This document shows positions 54,641 through 64,000 of a stretch of DNA of 64,000 bases, in pieces (within the stretch, counting starts at the first letter, position 1; every line of letters begins with the position of its first letter). The notes below the pieces were generated by a model that did not search any database, had not been told where the DNA came from, and worked only from the letters and a program-made list of their open reading frames with translations. A program made the translations under genes and the position numbers. The stretch is from Amblyomma americanum (lineage: Eukaryota; Arthropoda; Arachnida; Ixodida; Ixodidae), in the NCBI RefSeq assembly GCF_052857255.1, contig NC_135500.1:104851048-104915047 (forward strand), written 5' to 3'.

Positions 54641-55803
54641 GAAGGCAGCTTGGCTCGCGACAGAGCAAGAATTTAACTGCCGGCACGGCGTATCGAAGCG
54701 GTACGGAAAACAGCTCAAGAAATGCTGGGACAATCTCAAGGAGAAGTGGAGAAAAGAAAAGGCTGCAGATTCTCGTGAGGTTTTTCTACAGGTATGCTTG
54801 CACGCTCTCATTTTGTGTTAAAACATATGAAGCGACATATGAAGGACGCGAGTGGCTATAAGAGCGAGCGACGAGCGCTGCTATGAGCACAGCGCTGCTT
54901 ATGTGGCCTTCAGAATTCAGAAGTGACGGGCGCTTAAGATCCTGCTCGCATCTGCCGTCAAATGTGTCCTTCGTGGTTGCCGATTTATCAAGTCTGATCG
55001 CTGTGGTCTCCACGCATGTGCCGATTATTGCTATGCTGATTATCGTGTCACGTACACGAGAGATCGCCACCAGATGAAAGGCGGTTGCGCGTGTGTCAAA
55101 CGCGTAAGCTCACGGTTTTTTCTTGGCAGGCTGCGATCTGTTGTGATCGAGATCAGAGGCCAGTAACTGGGTCGGCATATATGAAAGGACAGAATACAAA
55201 ATTTGTAAGCGCAATGTTAAGAGCTGAACAAGTTTGTTGCATGGCAGTGCCTGGCAGTGGCCAGGCACGACGGGTATTAACGGAAGCGGTACAGCGGTAC
55301 AGGTACACGCAGGAGTGGTGACGATGTTTGCTTAGATTTTATGAACGGCGTGTGGCTGAGGTAAATCCAATGAAAACAGCATAAGGAATGCATTACCACA
55401 TTGGACGTTGTTATGCGTTTATCTACTTCCATACCAGGTGCAGACGAATTGCTGGGGTGGACATCTCTGATTGTATTTTGTCCTGCGTTTTTTGACACAC
55501 ATTTGTACTTACCAATACAGGAGGTCCTGATTCACTCTATCCCAGTGGGACCTCCTTCTGTACAACCTGCTTCTGACTGTGCATCCAAAAAACTGATAAA
55601 ACTACATTGATTTAACGAATTTAAATAGCATTTTGGCCATTGAATGTTTTTCAATGTTGCTACTTCTTGAACAATGAAACACGTAGCCGTACATGAAAGA
55701 TTGCAATCACTTTACTGGACTGACATGAATGTATTTGTGTCAAAATGTATGTGGCATATGTTGCCATGAGTTTGCTAATCCTGTAAAACATGCACTGTGT
55801 CAG

Positions 55804-55995
55804 GTGGTGGGAGCCCGCAACGCAGGGAAATGACAGATCAGCTGCAACGAGTTGGTGCCGTGGCGTCTCACATGAATGTGAGAGTTGACAACTGCTACGA
55901 CAGTGACCGTAGACGGCATGGCACCGACCTTCGTAACAACGGCAGCTTAACCCCTGCTGTCATGGCCCTCTTACAAGCGACCCAAGAGGCAAACG
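55804..55995 (+). other. Myb-like gene exon 2 (192 bp, symmetrical phase)
   Basis: Acceptor TGTCAG, donor GTAAGC, phase 1 at both ends. Encodes MTDQLQRVGAVASHMNVRVD and MALLQATQEAN. Confidence 0.75.
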
Positions 55996-56787
55996 GTAAG
56001 CTTTTTGTGTGGTCCTTCCGGAGCTGCATGGTCTTCTTTTCACTTCATTCCAAAATTCGCACCCTTCAAACATTATGGGTTCGAGCCCCTGTCACAGTGT
56101 CAGAGCACATCACCGACATCTACAAAACATTTTGGTCAGCGCATCTCCACATTGACCTGTTGCTAAAAAAGCCCGCAACATGCATGAGAGGACAGAGTGG
56201 TAGTAATGAGCTCTGAAGGCACTACAGGTTTGAACGGAAATTGTACAGAGAGACACTAAGGTCGGGAGGATGTTTGCTTGGGTGTTATGAAAGGTGTGCG
56301 ATTGAGGTATGGTGAGGTTAAACCAATGTGAACAGAACAACTGATTAATCACTGTATGACTATTGCATCATTACGTATTTAACCACTGCCATATCAGTGG
56401 CAGCAAAATTTGGTGGGGTGAACATCTGTGATCACATTTTTGTCCTGCATATTTTGACACTCCTTTGTTTTTACTACTACTGGAGGTCTTGATGCAGTCT
56501 ATCCCAGTAGAACCTTCCTCTGTATAACCTGCTTGTGACTGTACATCCAACTAACTGATACAATTTGCAATAATTCATTGATTAAATTTTGAACTAACAG
56601 TTTAACAAATGGAAACAGTATTTAGGACAGTCACCATTATTAATGCTGCTTCCAGAGCAAGGGTGCATATGGATGCACACGACACATTGCTGAAACATCA
56701 CTGGATTCTGCCGAATGGCTGTCTGTCACATTTTGTCGTATATGTTGCTGAGAGAATGCTAATCTTGAAAAACATGCATTCTTCCGG

Positions 56788-56979
56788 GTGGTGAGAGCCC
56801 ACCCAGGAACCAGATGACTGATGAGCTGCAAAAGGTTGGTGCTGAGGCTGGTCACATGAACACAAGAGTCGTGAACATCTACGACGGCGACCATGGCCGG
56901 CACAGCACTGACCCTTGCAGCAGTGGCAATTGCACCCCTCCTTTAGCAGCCCTACTGCAAGAAGCTCAAGATTCTAATG
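56788..56979 (+). other. Duplicated exon 2' with lost acceptor
   Basis: Same 192-bp length and an open reading frame (MTDELQKVGAEAGHMNTRVV, LAALLQEAQDSN), donor GTAAGA. The acceptor position reads CGG instead of CAG. The surrounding introns are duplicated too, offset 984 bp. Confidence 0.75.
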
Positions 56980-58812
56980 GTAAGATTTTTGTGCGTTTCT
57001 TCATAAACTTGGCTGACAACTTTTTCTCTTCAATTAAAAAAACTGCCCTTCATGCAGTATGGTTCTCAGGTTCTACCACATTGCCAAAGCACACCTGTGA
57101 CAAGAACAATACATGTTGGTCATTGTGCCTCCACATCGACTTGTTGCTAAAAAAACCTGCCACACGACACGAGTACCTTGTGTACTGCTCGTGTAGCGGC
57201 TAGGAGATACGAGTGTCTCCAAGCCATGCAGCATAAACATTGTCAGTTATGCCATGCCAGGCTGTTTAACCAGCGAGCAGCATGCAAGCCGATACTTCGG
57301 GCATTATGCTCATGTATGCAGACAGTGTAATGGGTGTGCTTATGTCATGTGATGAACAGCTGTTTTGCTATATAACTTCTGTTGGTCATATTTTGCATTT
57401 ATTTGCTGTCTAGTGCGTTATCATACCAGTTCGACGATTTTGCTTGGAGCATAAGTTCGAGTTAGATCGAAAACTTCTTTTTTCACGTGCCTCAGTTTTA
57501 CTCCCATGTTTACTTTTCACCGTTCTATATCTAGTTTTTTTTTTCTTTTTTACTTGTATGATGTTAGAGCACAGCAAACTATTAGCAGTCCTTTCTTCCC
57601 TCTTTTTCAGCAGTTGTACCTGTCGCATACCCTTTTCTATGGATTGCTATTTTTTAGCATTCCACTTTTATTTGGAGTTTGTTTTATGATACGATGATGG
57701 CTAATATCTTTGCAGAAGCTGACTGGCAAGAGCACCAGCTCAGCCAAGATGACTTCGCGGATGCAGAGCATGAACCAAGTTTGGAGCCTGCGCCTGCACC
57801 AAGTCAAGAACCATCAGGTGAGCCTGCAACTCACGCATCGTGCTCGCGTGCAAGTGGTACTGCTGCAGATCCCCCAGCTGTAGTCCCACGGCCACGCAAG
57901 CGCAAAAGCACTGCGTTTGGCGACGCAGAGTTGCAGGCTCGCTTGGTGGGAGTTGAACAAGAAAATGAGCGCAAAAAAAGGACACCTTTTGCGAATGAGG
58001 TAGTTGCGAGCTCAACTGGAGCAACAAAAGCAACAGAAGCAGCTTTTGGAGTTGAATTTAGAAATAAAGAAGGCCAAACTAGACCTTTCCTACACAAAAA
58101 CTGCCCTGTTGAAGTGAGAGCAATTACAATAAACAGTTCATTGCTTTAGTCTGTCGTCTCATGAGGAATACTGCTGGCTTTGGTGCCTTTTCAGTGACTG
58201 TCCCTAGCTTTAGCGTGAAAATGGGCTCACTGGTGAATGCACAGCCAGACGTCTGGAAATGTACATAACAGGCTGTTACCACATTGCGTAGCCAGAACGC
58301 TCTTCTACAGCTATAGTTAGGCAGTGCAGTGTTAGACGGATGAAGTCTGGAATTTAGGAAAGTGAGTTAATTAGGAATAGTCAAATTAATACAATGAACA
58401 TGGATGACAGAAAAGCATGACATCGCATGCGCTGAAGCCAGTGCATGTGCTGTAATTCTTTTCTTTCGTCCGTGTTCATTGAACTGATTTGCTTGTTCCT
58501 TTATTTATATGCACATACGACTCAGCGCAGCTTCATTTTCATGAAGCTTTGCTTGCGATGTATGGTATGATGTATGGTATTTTTGGTTTTCACACCTCCA
58601 TATCTGCTCTTTCATTTGCTTGTACACTCTAAAACCAGAGCAAATTATTGCATTCCTTTCTTCCCTAGTTTTGCAGTGCAGCGTATCGCGTACCTGTTTT
58701 CACGGGCTACTATTCATGGTATCCCACTTTTATTGATGTTGGTGCTGCTTCTTTGCAGAAAACTCACCATGAAAGGTGCGTTGTGATATGAAAATAGCTA
58801 ACATCTTTCCAG

Positions 58813-59250
58813 AGGCTGACTGGCGAGATCATTGAGTGAGCCCAGATGATGACTAGCACATGGCACAAATTGAGCCAAACATGGAATGTGCGGTTGAAGA
58901 GACTTCAGGTGGGCTGCAGCCCCATATATCTATGTTGCCTGCAACACAATCGCACTCTATGGATTTGCCCCGAGTGGTCTCACCCCGAGTGGTCTCACCC
59001 CGAGTTATCCAACCCCCAGTGGTTCCACCGCCAGAAGTGCCACAGGCAGGAAAGCGCAACAGCACTGCCTTTTGAGAGGCAGAGCTCGAAACTTTGTTGC
59101 TGGGGCTTGCTCATGAAAAGAAAGGAGCGTGTGCTCTTTATGAATTTAAGGGCTAAGCTGGAGCACCAGAAACTCACAATGGAATTAAAACTGAATTCGC
59201 GCAGGGAGAGAAAAAGCAATGAACAAGTCACATATTTTTGTCACCGAACA
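58813..59250 (+). pseudogene. Duplicated last exon of the Myb-like gene, degenerate
   Basis: Acceptor TTTCCAG, then EADWRDH and a TGA at 58833-58835. Further downstream MAQIEPNMECAVEETSG and GKRNSTAF parallel the intact exon at 57716. It also holds a 15-bp tandem repeat (CGAGTGGTCTCACCC, about 58969-59013). Offset from the intact exon is 1,097 bp, with the upstream intron included. Confidence 0.7.
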
Positions 59251-59607
59251 TCATTTTGGTCAGTTTTGGTTCATTGAAATACTGCTGTGTCTGGTGCAAT
59301 TTCAGCGATTTCTGCTAGCTTTAGGATGTGAATGGTCTCACTAGTGAGCGTCTGCATAGCTAGACGTCATCTGAAAATATTCAAAAGAGGATGTGTTACT
59401 GCTCAATTATGAACCTACGGGGATGGTTAGGCCAAAAACTTTATTTATACGCACAGTACAATGATGCATACAATCATAATGCAAAATTGAAGAACGATCA
59501 GCTTACTGTCAAGTTATTTCAAGCTATTTGCTAAGGTAAGCGCTTCAGTCAACCAACGGACCATACAAGCTTTCGTTAAGGCTGCTTAACAGTGAACCAT
59601 ATTCACG

Positions 59608-59683
59608 CTATGAACTACGTGACAGACAAATGCACAGAATATAACCTATGAACTAGGTGACAGACAAATGCACAAAATATAAA
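59608..59683. repeat. 38-bp tandem duplication
   Basis: CTATGAACTACGTGACAGAC ... repeats at 59608-59645 and 59646-59683. Confidence 0.8.
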
Positions 59684-59789
59684 TGCACAGAAAATAATAT
59701 AGCTTTACAGTGGGATTGCATTTGACTCGGTGGACACCTCTGCAGTCATGCAGGAATTGTCGAACTGAAGTGTCGGAAAGCCATAGTGA

Positions 59790-60528
59790 GATTACTGAGC
59801 GGTATCTACAATGGATGTACAGCGGCTTCTACGGGTAAGGAAGGATGCTAGGCAAGAAGACGCGATCTCTCCAGTGCTATTTACAGCTTGTTTACAGGAG
59901 GTTTTCCTCTATATAGGTAACAGTTGGGGCTCAAATTTTAATGCGAATTCACTCGTGGAAAAAAAGCAAGCACATTTTAGATACAGGTGGCTTTTACTGA
60001 AACCTATTATAAGTTTCTAGTAAAGTATACAGCAAGGATGTATGCTGGGTTATTTTTATTAATATTTATGTATATGAATGTCTTCAAAGACCTGGATTGG
60101 GAACAATTAGGGCTAAGACAGTTGATGGAGAATACAGTAGTAGTCTGCGATTTGCTGATATTGCCTTGATAGTAACTCAGCGGATGAATTGAACCACATG
60201 GTCACCGACCGGGACAAACAAAGAACAGCAGTGTGTCTAAAAATTAGTATGTGGAGAACAATGTCCAACAGTGAATAATATTCGAAACAAAATCAGTAAG
60301 AATAATTGGGCTTGGGCAGGGCACGTAAACGCAAAGGCAGAATGACCAATGGCCACAATGGGTAAATGGAGTTCCAAAAGAAGGCAAGCGTAGCAGGGGA
60401 CAGATGAGATCAGGAAGTTTGTTGGTAATGTGGCAGCAGCTGGCATGTGAGTACGTTAATTGAGATATTGGAGAGGCCTTTGCTCTGCAGTGCACAGAGT
60501 CAGGCTGATGATGATGGTGACGATGACA
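59790..60528 (+). mobile_element. RTE-type LINE fragment inside Harbinger
   Basis: Broken frames show RKDARQEDAISPVLFTACLQ (an RTE R-x-GDPISPKLF-like block), VFKDLDWEQLG, a TDRDKQRTAVCL block and WAWAGHVNAKAE. The copy ends in a (TGATGA)n-like run at 60505-60528. Confidence 0.65.
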
Positions 60529-61275
60529 CTGCTCTTATATTAAATGATACTCTGTTTCACAAGCTGTTTGTAGCACTGCGCGATTGTGCTCCTTTTGCCG
60601 ACGGCAAAACGTTACAGTCCGAGTGAAATCACGCAGTGTGGGCTACCCTGATTGGCTCAGATTTCTCTTACCTATCGTAGTGCTGCAAACAGTTTGTGAA
60701 AGGGAGTATAGGCTGCATGGATTCTGCAGGTTTCAGTCAATGCTTGGCAATTATTTACGGAAAATGCTCTTGAATGAGTCTTGCGCGTGCTCTGAAGCCA
60801 TCTGATGACTGGTGGTGGCCCGATGGCTGATTGTGGTTGACCGGAGGAGGCTGCTGCGGTGCAGGTGGGCATGGCTCGCTGAGTAGCCGGCTCAAGTAAT
60901 GTAGGTCAGCACAGTCGGTTATCACGATGGGTGTTGTGGTTTTAATCTGCAAGGTCATGTCCAGAGATGGAAATATCCTTTGGCAAATGCCAATGCCCTT
61001 TCGATCGTATTTCTTGTCTTGATTTGAGACTTGTTGTACCTGCATGAAGAAAAAAAATAATTCAACTCGCTCAATAAGGTGACAGGTTGAGTATCTGGTT
61101 TCATTTATTTCAGCACTGTTGTATTTCCATTTATATGAATTGCCATTTATATGGATTGATTGCTTGCACGTTAAAACTATAGTAACTTGTGCATGATGCA
61201 TCATTTCAGTTAAAACCATATCAACACAGAATAAAAAAAACATGCCGCAAATTTGTACAAAACAGTTGAATGATT

Positions 61276-61340
61276 AATTGTATTGTTTTGGGTTTTATGG
61301 CGCATGAGCAACTCAGGCTATCATGCGCCAAACACATGAT
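61276..61340 (-). repeat. LINE 3'-end fragment with stem-loop
   Basis: GTGTTTGGCGCATGATAGCC ... CATGCGCCATAAAACCC on the minus strand resembles the 3' end of the LINE at 40516-46123. TGGCGCATGA and TCATGCGCCA form a perfect 10-bp stem. It lies in intron 2 of the transposase gene. Confidence 0.6.
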
Positions 61341-62089
61341 ATAACGTTGAATGGTTAAAGCCTGGAAGTATAGAACGGTATATTTACACGTTTCAGTTGC
61401 TGATGTTGATCTTTATAGTGTGCAAATGCCTTTCAAAAATATCTGTATGGACCAGTTAGCAGCAAGTACCATTGATCACATCACCTTACTTGTGTTCTGG
61501 GCTGCCCACTTGTCCAGGGTCTCTTGTTGGCGTCATCAAATAAGAGCGGCAAGCATACCCCTGGTCTCCAAGCAGCAGGCCAGGCACGCTCCCACTCTCG
61601 TACTTCGCACAGGCACTGCTGCTGTCAAATATGCGGCTGTCGTGAGCTGACCCTGGCCAACTCGCCACAACGTCGAAGAACTGTAAATTTGGTCCTGTGA
61701 TGGCCTGAGGTGGGGTATAAAAATGTAAATAATCTGATATTAAGCTATGCTGTATGTTTATATGCAATTAACACATACCAAGAACTTGTGCTGCAGATGT
61801 TCTTGCACACATTACAAGAAACGTTTCAATGTCAGAGAACTTGATCACAGTCAAATTTTCCCACTGGCTTGTACCGCATGCATGAGGGACAACAGTATGA
61901 TAAAGAACAAAAGCAGTTAATAGGTATTACGTAGATAATAACGATGAGCTACGAATTTCGTTTTGCTACTAGTACTTTGCAAGTGTTTGCGAATGAAACT
62001 ACCACTTTTTAAAGTTACCAATATCTGACCAGTTAACATAGCCAAGGCAAGGCTACTACTCAAACAGTTGCAGGAACGGAAAGGTTTAT

Positions 62090-62290
62090 ACAGGGTGTTT
62101 CACAGCGGCGCAACAGTAATGTGCGCCCCCTTTCGCCGCTTCCACCCGAGCGCTGCTTAAAGAGAGCAAGGGAAAGGCGCGCCGCTGCGCGACACGCTCT
62201 CGTAGGCGTGGCTAGCTATCCGGCCGCGATCGAACATGCATCTTCAGGCTCAGCAGTCGAGCGGCCTAACCACTGAGCCACCGCGGCGGG
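62090..62290 (-). repeat. SINE family 4: tRNA-like head, GC-rich body
   Basis: On the minus strand: GCCGCGGTGGCTCAGTGG head, B-box-like GTTCGATCGC, a GC-rich body, and the end GTGAAACACCCTGTATAAAC. It sits in intron 1 of the transposase gene. Confidence 0.55.
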
Positions 62291-63114
62291 GCTCAGCACG
62301 ATTAACCTTATAGTGAATACATTCATCATTTGATGTGCACTTACCTGCACATTGTAGGAGAAATATCCTTTCCTATTCCAAAAAACTTCGGCGTTTTCAA
62401 CTCCCGGGCTCTTGATCGGCACATGTGCACAATCTGTCACACCGGGGAAACTAGCGAATGCTAGTAATAGAATGCGAGCATGACGGCTGGGGCTTGCCCA
62501 GCACTCGGTAGTTTGACGAGAGCAGGGAAGAGGGCAGCGGCGATCATTCTCGACACTCGTCCGATGATCCGAGACACGGTGGGCTGGGAAATACCAACAA
62601 GGTCGCCGGTCACGATCTGGAAGCACCCGGCTCCGTAGAACCGGAGCACGACCAGAAGTTGGAGGAGCGGCGGCAAGGGATTGCCGCGTTGGTCAGCGCT
62701 GGCATGGAAGGGCAGCATCTCGAGCAGGCGTAGCACATCTCGCTTCGAAAAGCGGTAGCGGCAGGTGAACTCGAGCTCGCCAAACACTTCCATTGGGTTC
62801 TGGAGGTTCCTTATCATTCGCCTTGCCGGTGGCGCGTACACGTACGCTCACCGCTCCTCAACTTCTTCAACACGGGCGTAGAACTCCAAGAACTCGGTCA
62901 TGCTCACGTCCATCTCCTCGTAGTCCGCCATGTTGAAAAAGCAGCTAAAGTAAAGCTTTAGGTAGACAGGCCCCTAAGTGCACCTTCGGATCGGTAAAGT
63001 GTAAGGAAAGGATAGATTTGTTCATAAGTACTGTTTATGAACTTAAGCGCTTAAGGCGCTTTAAATTGGCTGGAGACTAAAGTTAAGGAAAAGTTACGTT
63101 TGTGAATACGGCGG

Positions 63115-63929
63115 TTAGTCCCCATGATAGCGTCTTAGTCTTCGTGAGTCACATTGAACGCCAGAGAGCGTTCGGCCTTTCCACCTTAGCCATATTTATC
63201 TTGACGTTGCAAAAGCTTATGCTAACGTGCATCAGAGCTCAATTATAAACAGCTTGCAAAGCATGGGCATAGAGGGCCATATGTTAAGATTAATTTACAA
63301 GTTTATAAGTGATCGTGCGGTTCGTGTACGATTAGGGGAGTACTTTAAGCACCGAAAGGATTCTATCACGAGGTGTGCCTCAAGGAAGTGTTCTTTCCCC
63401 CACGCTTTTTAACGTTGGAATGGCTGCCCTTCCCGATTCGTTGCAAAAAATTGCAGGCAAGTGCGCATGTCAGTATATGCTGACGACATCTGTATTTGGA
63501 TTACCGGCTACCAACACAAGCGATTAGCCCTGATAGCTCGACAGGCTCTATTTTGGTGCAAGCTTACCTTCAGGGCTGGGATTGTCTCTATCAGTGAAAA
63601 AATCCGGCTTTGTTCTGTTTAAAGGTGTAGGAAGACGTCAAGCGCGGTTGAAGTTAGACCTTGCTCACTCTTGTATCCGCTAATTGAACCACACGCGTTT
63701 CCTTGGCGTCATTATTGACTCCCGTCTAGAGTGGTGAAAAGCTGTCGACGCGATTGTTTCATCTCTTTCTTCGCGTCTCAGTGTGATCCTTAGAATTGCA
63801 AGTGAGCAATGGGGAAACCATCCTTTTTCATTGGTCAGACTTCATGAGGAGCTGATGGTGAGTCACATAATGTATCAATTACATTTAATTTCAAACTCGG
63901 CATCACAGCTTGAACGTCTCAATGATCCA
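63115..63929 (+). pseudogene. LINE reverse transcriptase, right half
   Basis: Starts at TTA 63115-63117. Encodes SPHDSVLVFVSHIERQRAFG, LDVAKAYANVHQSSIINSLQ, a frameshifted GVPQGSVLSPTLFN, SVYADDICIW and FLGVIIDSRLEW. Several frameshifts and stops. It breaks off at 63929, where a Penelope-type end begins. It continues the RT that ends at 53559. Confidence 0.8.
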
Positions 63930-64000
63930 TAAAAGCGCGACAGACGGGACAGAGAAGACAGGACACAACACAGAGCGCTGACTCATAACTAAATAGTTTA
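63930..64000 (-). mobile_element. 3' terminus of a Penelope-like element, continuing out of the window
   Basis: The minus strand ends ATGAGTCAGCGCTCTGTGTT, GTCCTGTCTTCTCTGTCCCG, TCTGTCGCGCTTTT. It resembles the 3' end near 30570-30640 (AAGTCAGTGCTCGTGTG, CTTGTCCTTTTCGCGC). Confidence 0.5.

Larger units (their letters stand above)
54052..58149 (+). pseudogene. Harbinger Myb/SANT-like DNA-binding protein gene, damaged
   Basis: Exon 1 begins at ATG 54052 (MQKRKVNFTEAE), is interrupted by a LINE 3' end (54088-54640), and resumes with the rest of the Myb/SANT-like domain (AAWLATEQEFN, HGVSKRYGKQLKKCWDNLKE), ending at 54791 before GTATGC. A 1-base deletion seems to lie near the end (REVF followed by a shifted frame). 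Exon 2 is 55804-55995; a duplicate, exon 2', is 56788-56979. The last exon is 57716-58149 (EADWQEHQLSQDDFADAE, PRPRKRKSTAFGDAELQARL, stop). The introns start GT and end AG, except the exon 2' acceptor. The protein resembles the NAIF1/MSANTD-like partner that brings the Harbinger transposase to DNA. Part of the usual domain between the two exon 1 pieces appears to be missing. Confidence 0.75.
60755..62931 (-). pseudogene. Harbinger DDE transposase gene (HARBI1-like), three exons, damaged
   Basis: Exon 1 (62345-62931) starts at ATG 62931 and encodes MADYEEMDVSMTEFLEFYAR, a TGA at 62848-62850, then ELEFTCRYRFSKRDVLRLLE, FQIVTGDLVGISQPTVSRII (helix-turn-helix-like). After a frameshift near 62465 come VTDCAHVPIKSPG and NRKGYFSYNVQ. 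Exon 2 (61490-61694) encodes FFDVVASWPGSAHDSRIFDS and LLLGDQGYACRSYL. Exon 3 (60755-61039) encodes YNKSQIKTRNTIERALAF, a frameshift, then MTLQIKTTTPIVITDCADLH and the stop at 60755-60757. The three acidic catalytic positions (D of TDC, D of HDSRIF, E of TIERA) are present. The splice sites are GT/AG. Confidence 0.8.
53560..63114. mobile_element. PIF/Harbinger DNA transposon, 9,555 bp
   Basis: The left end CCCCCGTATTCAAGAATGT and the inverse of the right end CCGCCGTATTCACAAACGT agree at 11 of the first 12 bases and 18 of 24. TTA flanks both sides (53557-53559, 63115-63117), the 3-bp duplication usual for Harbinger. Inside are a Myb/SANT-like gene (+) and a HARBI1-like transposase gene (-), arranged convergently, the two-gene layout of autonomous Harbingers. 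Both genes are damaged, and LINE and SINE insertions sit within it. Confidence 0.9.

Overview
The window looks like a stretch of ixodid (hard) tick nuclear genome. The main reason is at least six recognisable copies of a tRNA-headed SINE that I identify as the tick family Ruka, plus tick-style Penelope, RTE, CR1/L2-like and I/Jockey-like retroelements. Most of the sequence is AT-rich, intron- or intergenic-like DNA full of nested mobile elements. Only two host genes can be supported: a short phosphatidylinositol-synthase-like CDP-alcohol phosphotransferase at about 4.2-4.7 kb (+), and a secreted glycine-rich protein at about 10.6-11.05 kb (-).

Layout. 0-17 kb: SINEs (Ruka at 1.53 kb with a perfect 14-bp target duplication), the two host genes, a TTAA-type MITE at 7.55 kb, a GAAA microsatellite expanded inside a SINE, and otherwise featureless AT-rich DNA. 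17.6-21.0 kb: two Penelope-like elements head to head, forming a near-perfect 1.66-kb-arm palindrome. 21.3-25.4 kb: a two-SINE composite present twice, one copy broken by a MITE and the other ending in a long TA microsatellite. 25.5-30.7 kb: a LINE C-terminus split by a SINE, a SINE apparently split by a solo LTR, an RTE 3' end, a 5'-only LINE fragment, a small MITE and a Penelope 3' end. 31.4-35.6 kb: a decayed CR1/L2/Jockey-type LINE (-) with a 2A-like motif and duplicated 5' units. 37.4-38.1 kb: a foldback MITE. 38.5-39.8 kb: a decayed Penelope element.

40.5-46.1 kb: a full-length I/Jockey-type LINE (+) bounded by a perfect 13-bp target duplication. All endonuclease, RT and RNase H catalytic motifs are visible, and it is inactivated only by four in-frame stop codons. 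47.2-53.3 kb: LINE fragments and an unexplained GC-rich block.

53.56-63.11 kb: a 9.55-kb PIF/Harbinger DNA transposon with imperfect terminal inverted repeats and a TTA target duplication. It was inserted into the RT gene of yet another LINE, whose two halves lie at 53.3-53.56 and 63.12-63.93 kb. It carries a Myb/SANT-like gene on the + strand and a DDE (HARBI1-type) transposase gene on the - strand, convergently arranged. Two exons of the Myb-like gene have been tandemly duplicated inside the transposon. The last 70 bases begin another Penelope-type element.

The genes do not form a pathway. The coherent unit is the Harbinger transposon, where a DNA-binding protein and a transposase normally act together. 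The rest is a record of successive insertions, several of which can be put in order from target duplications and interrupted copies.
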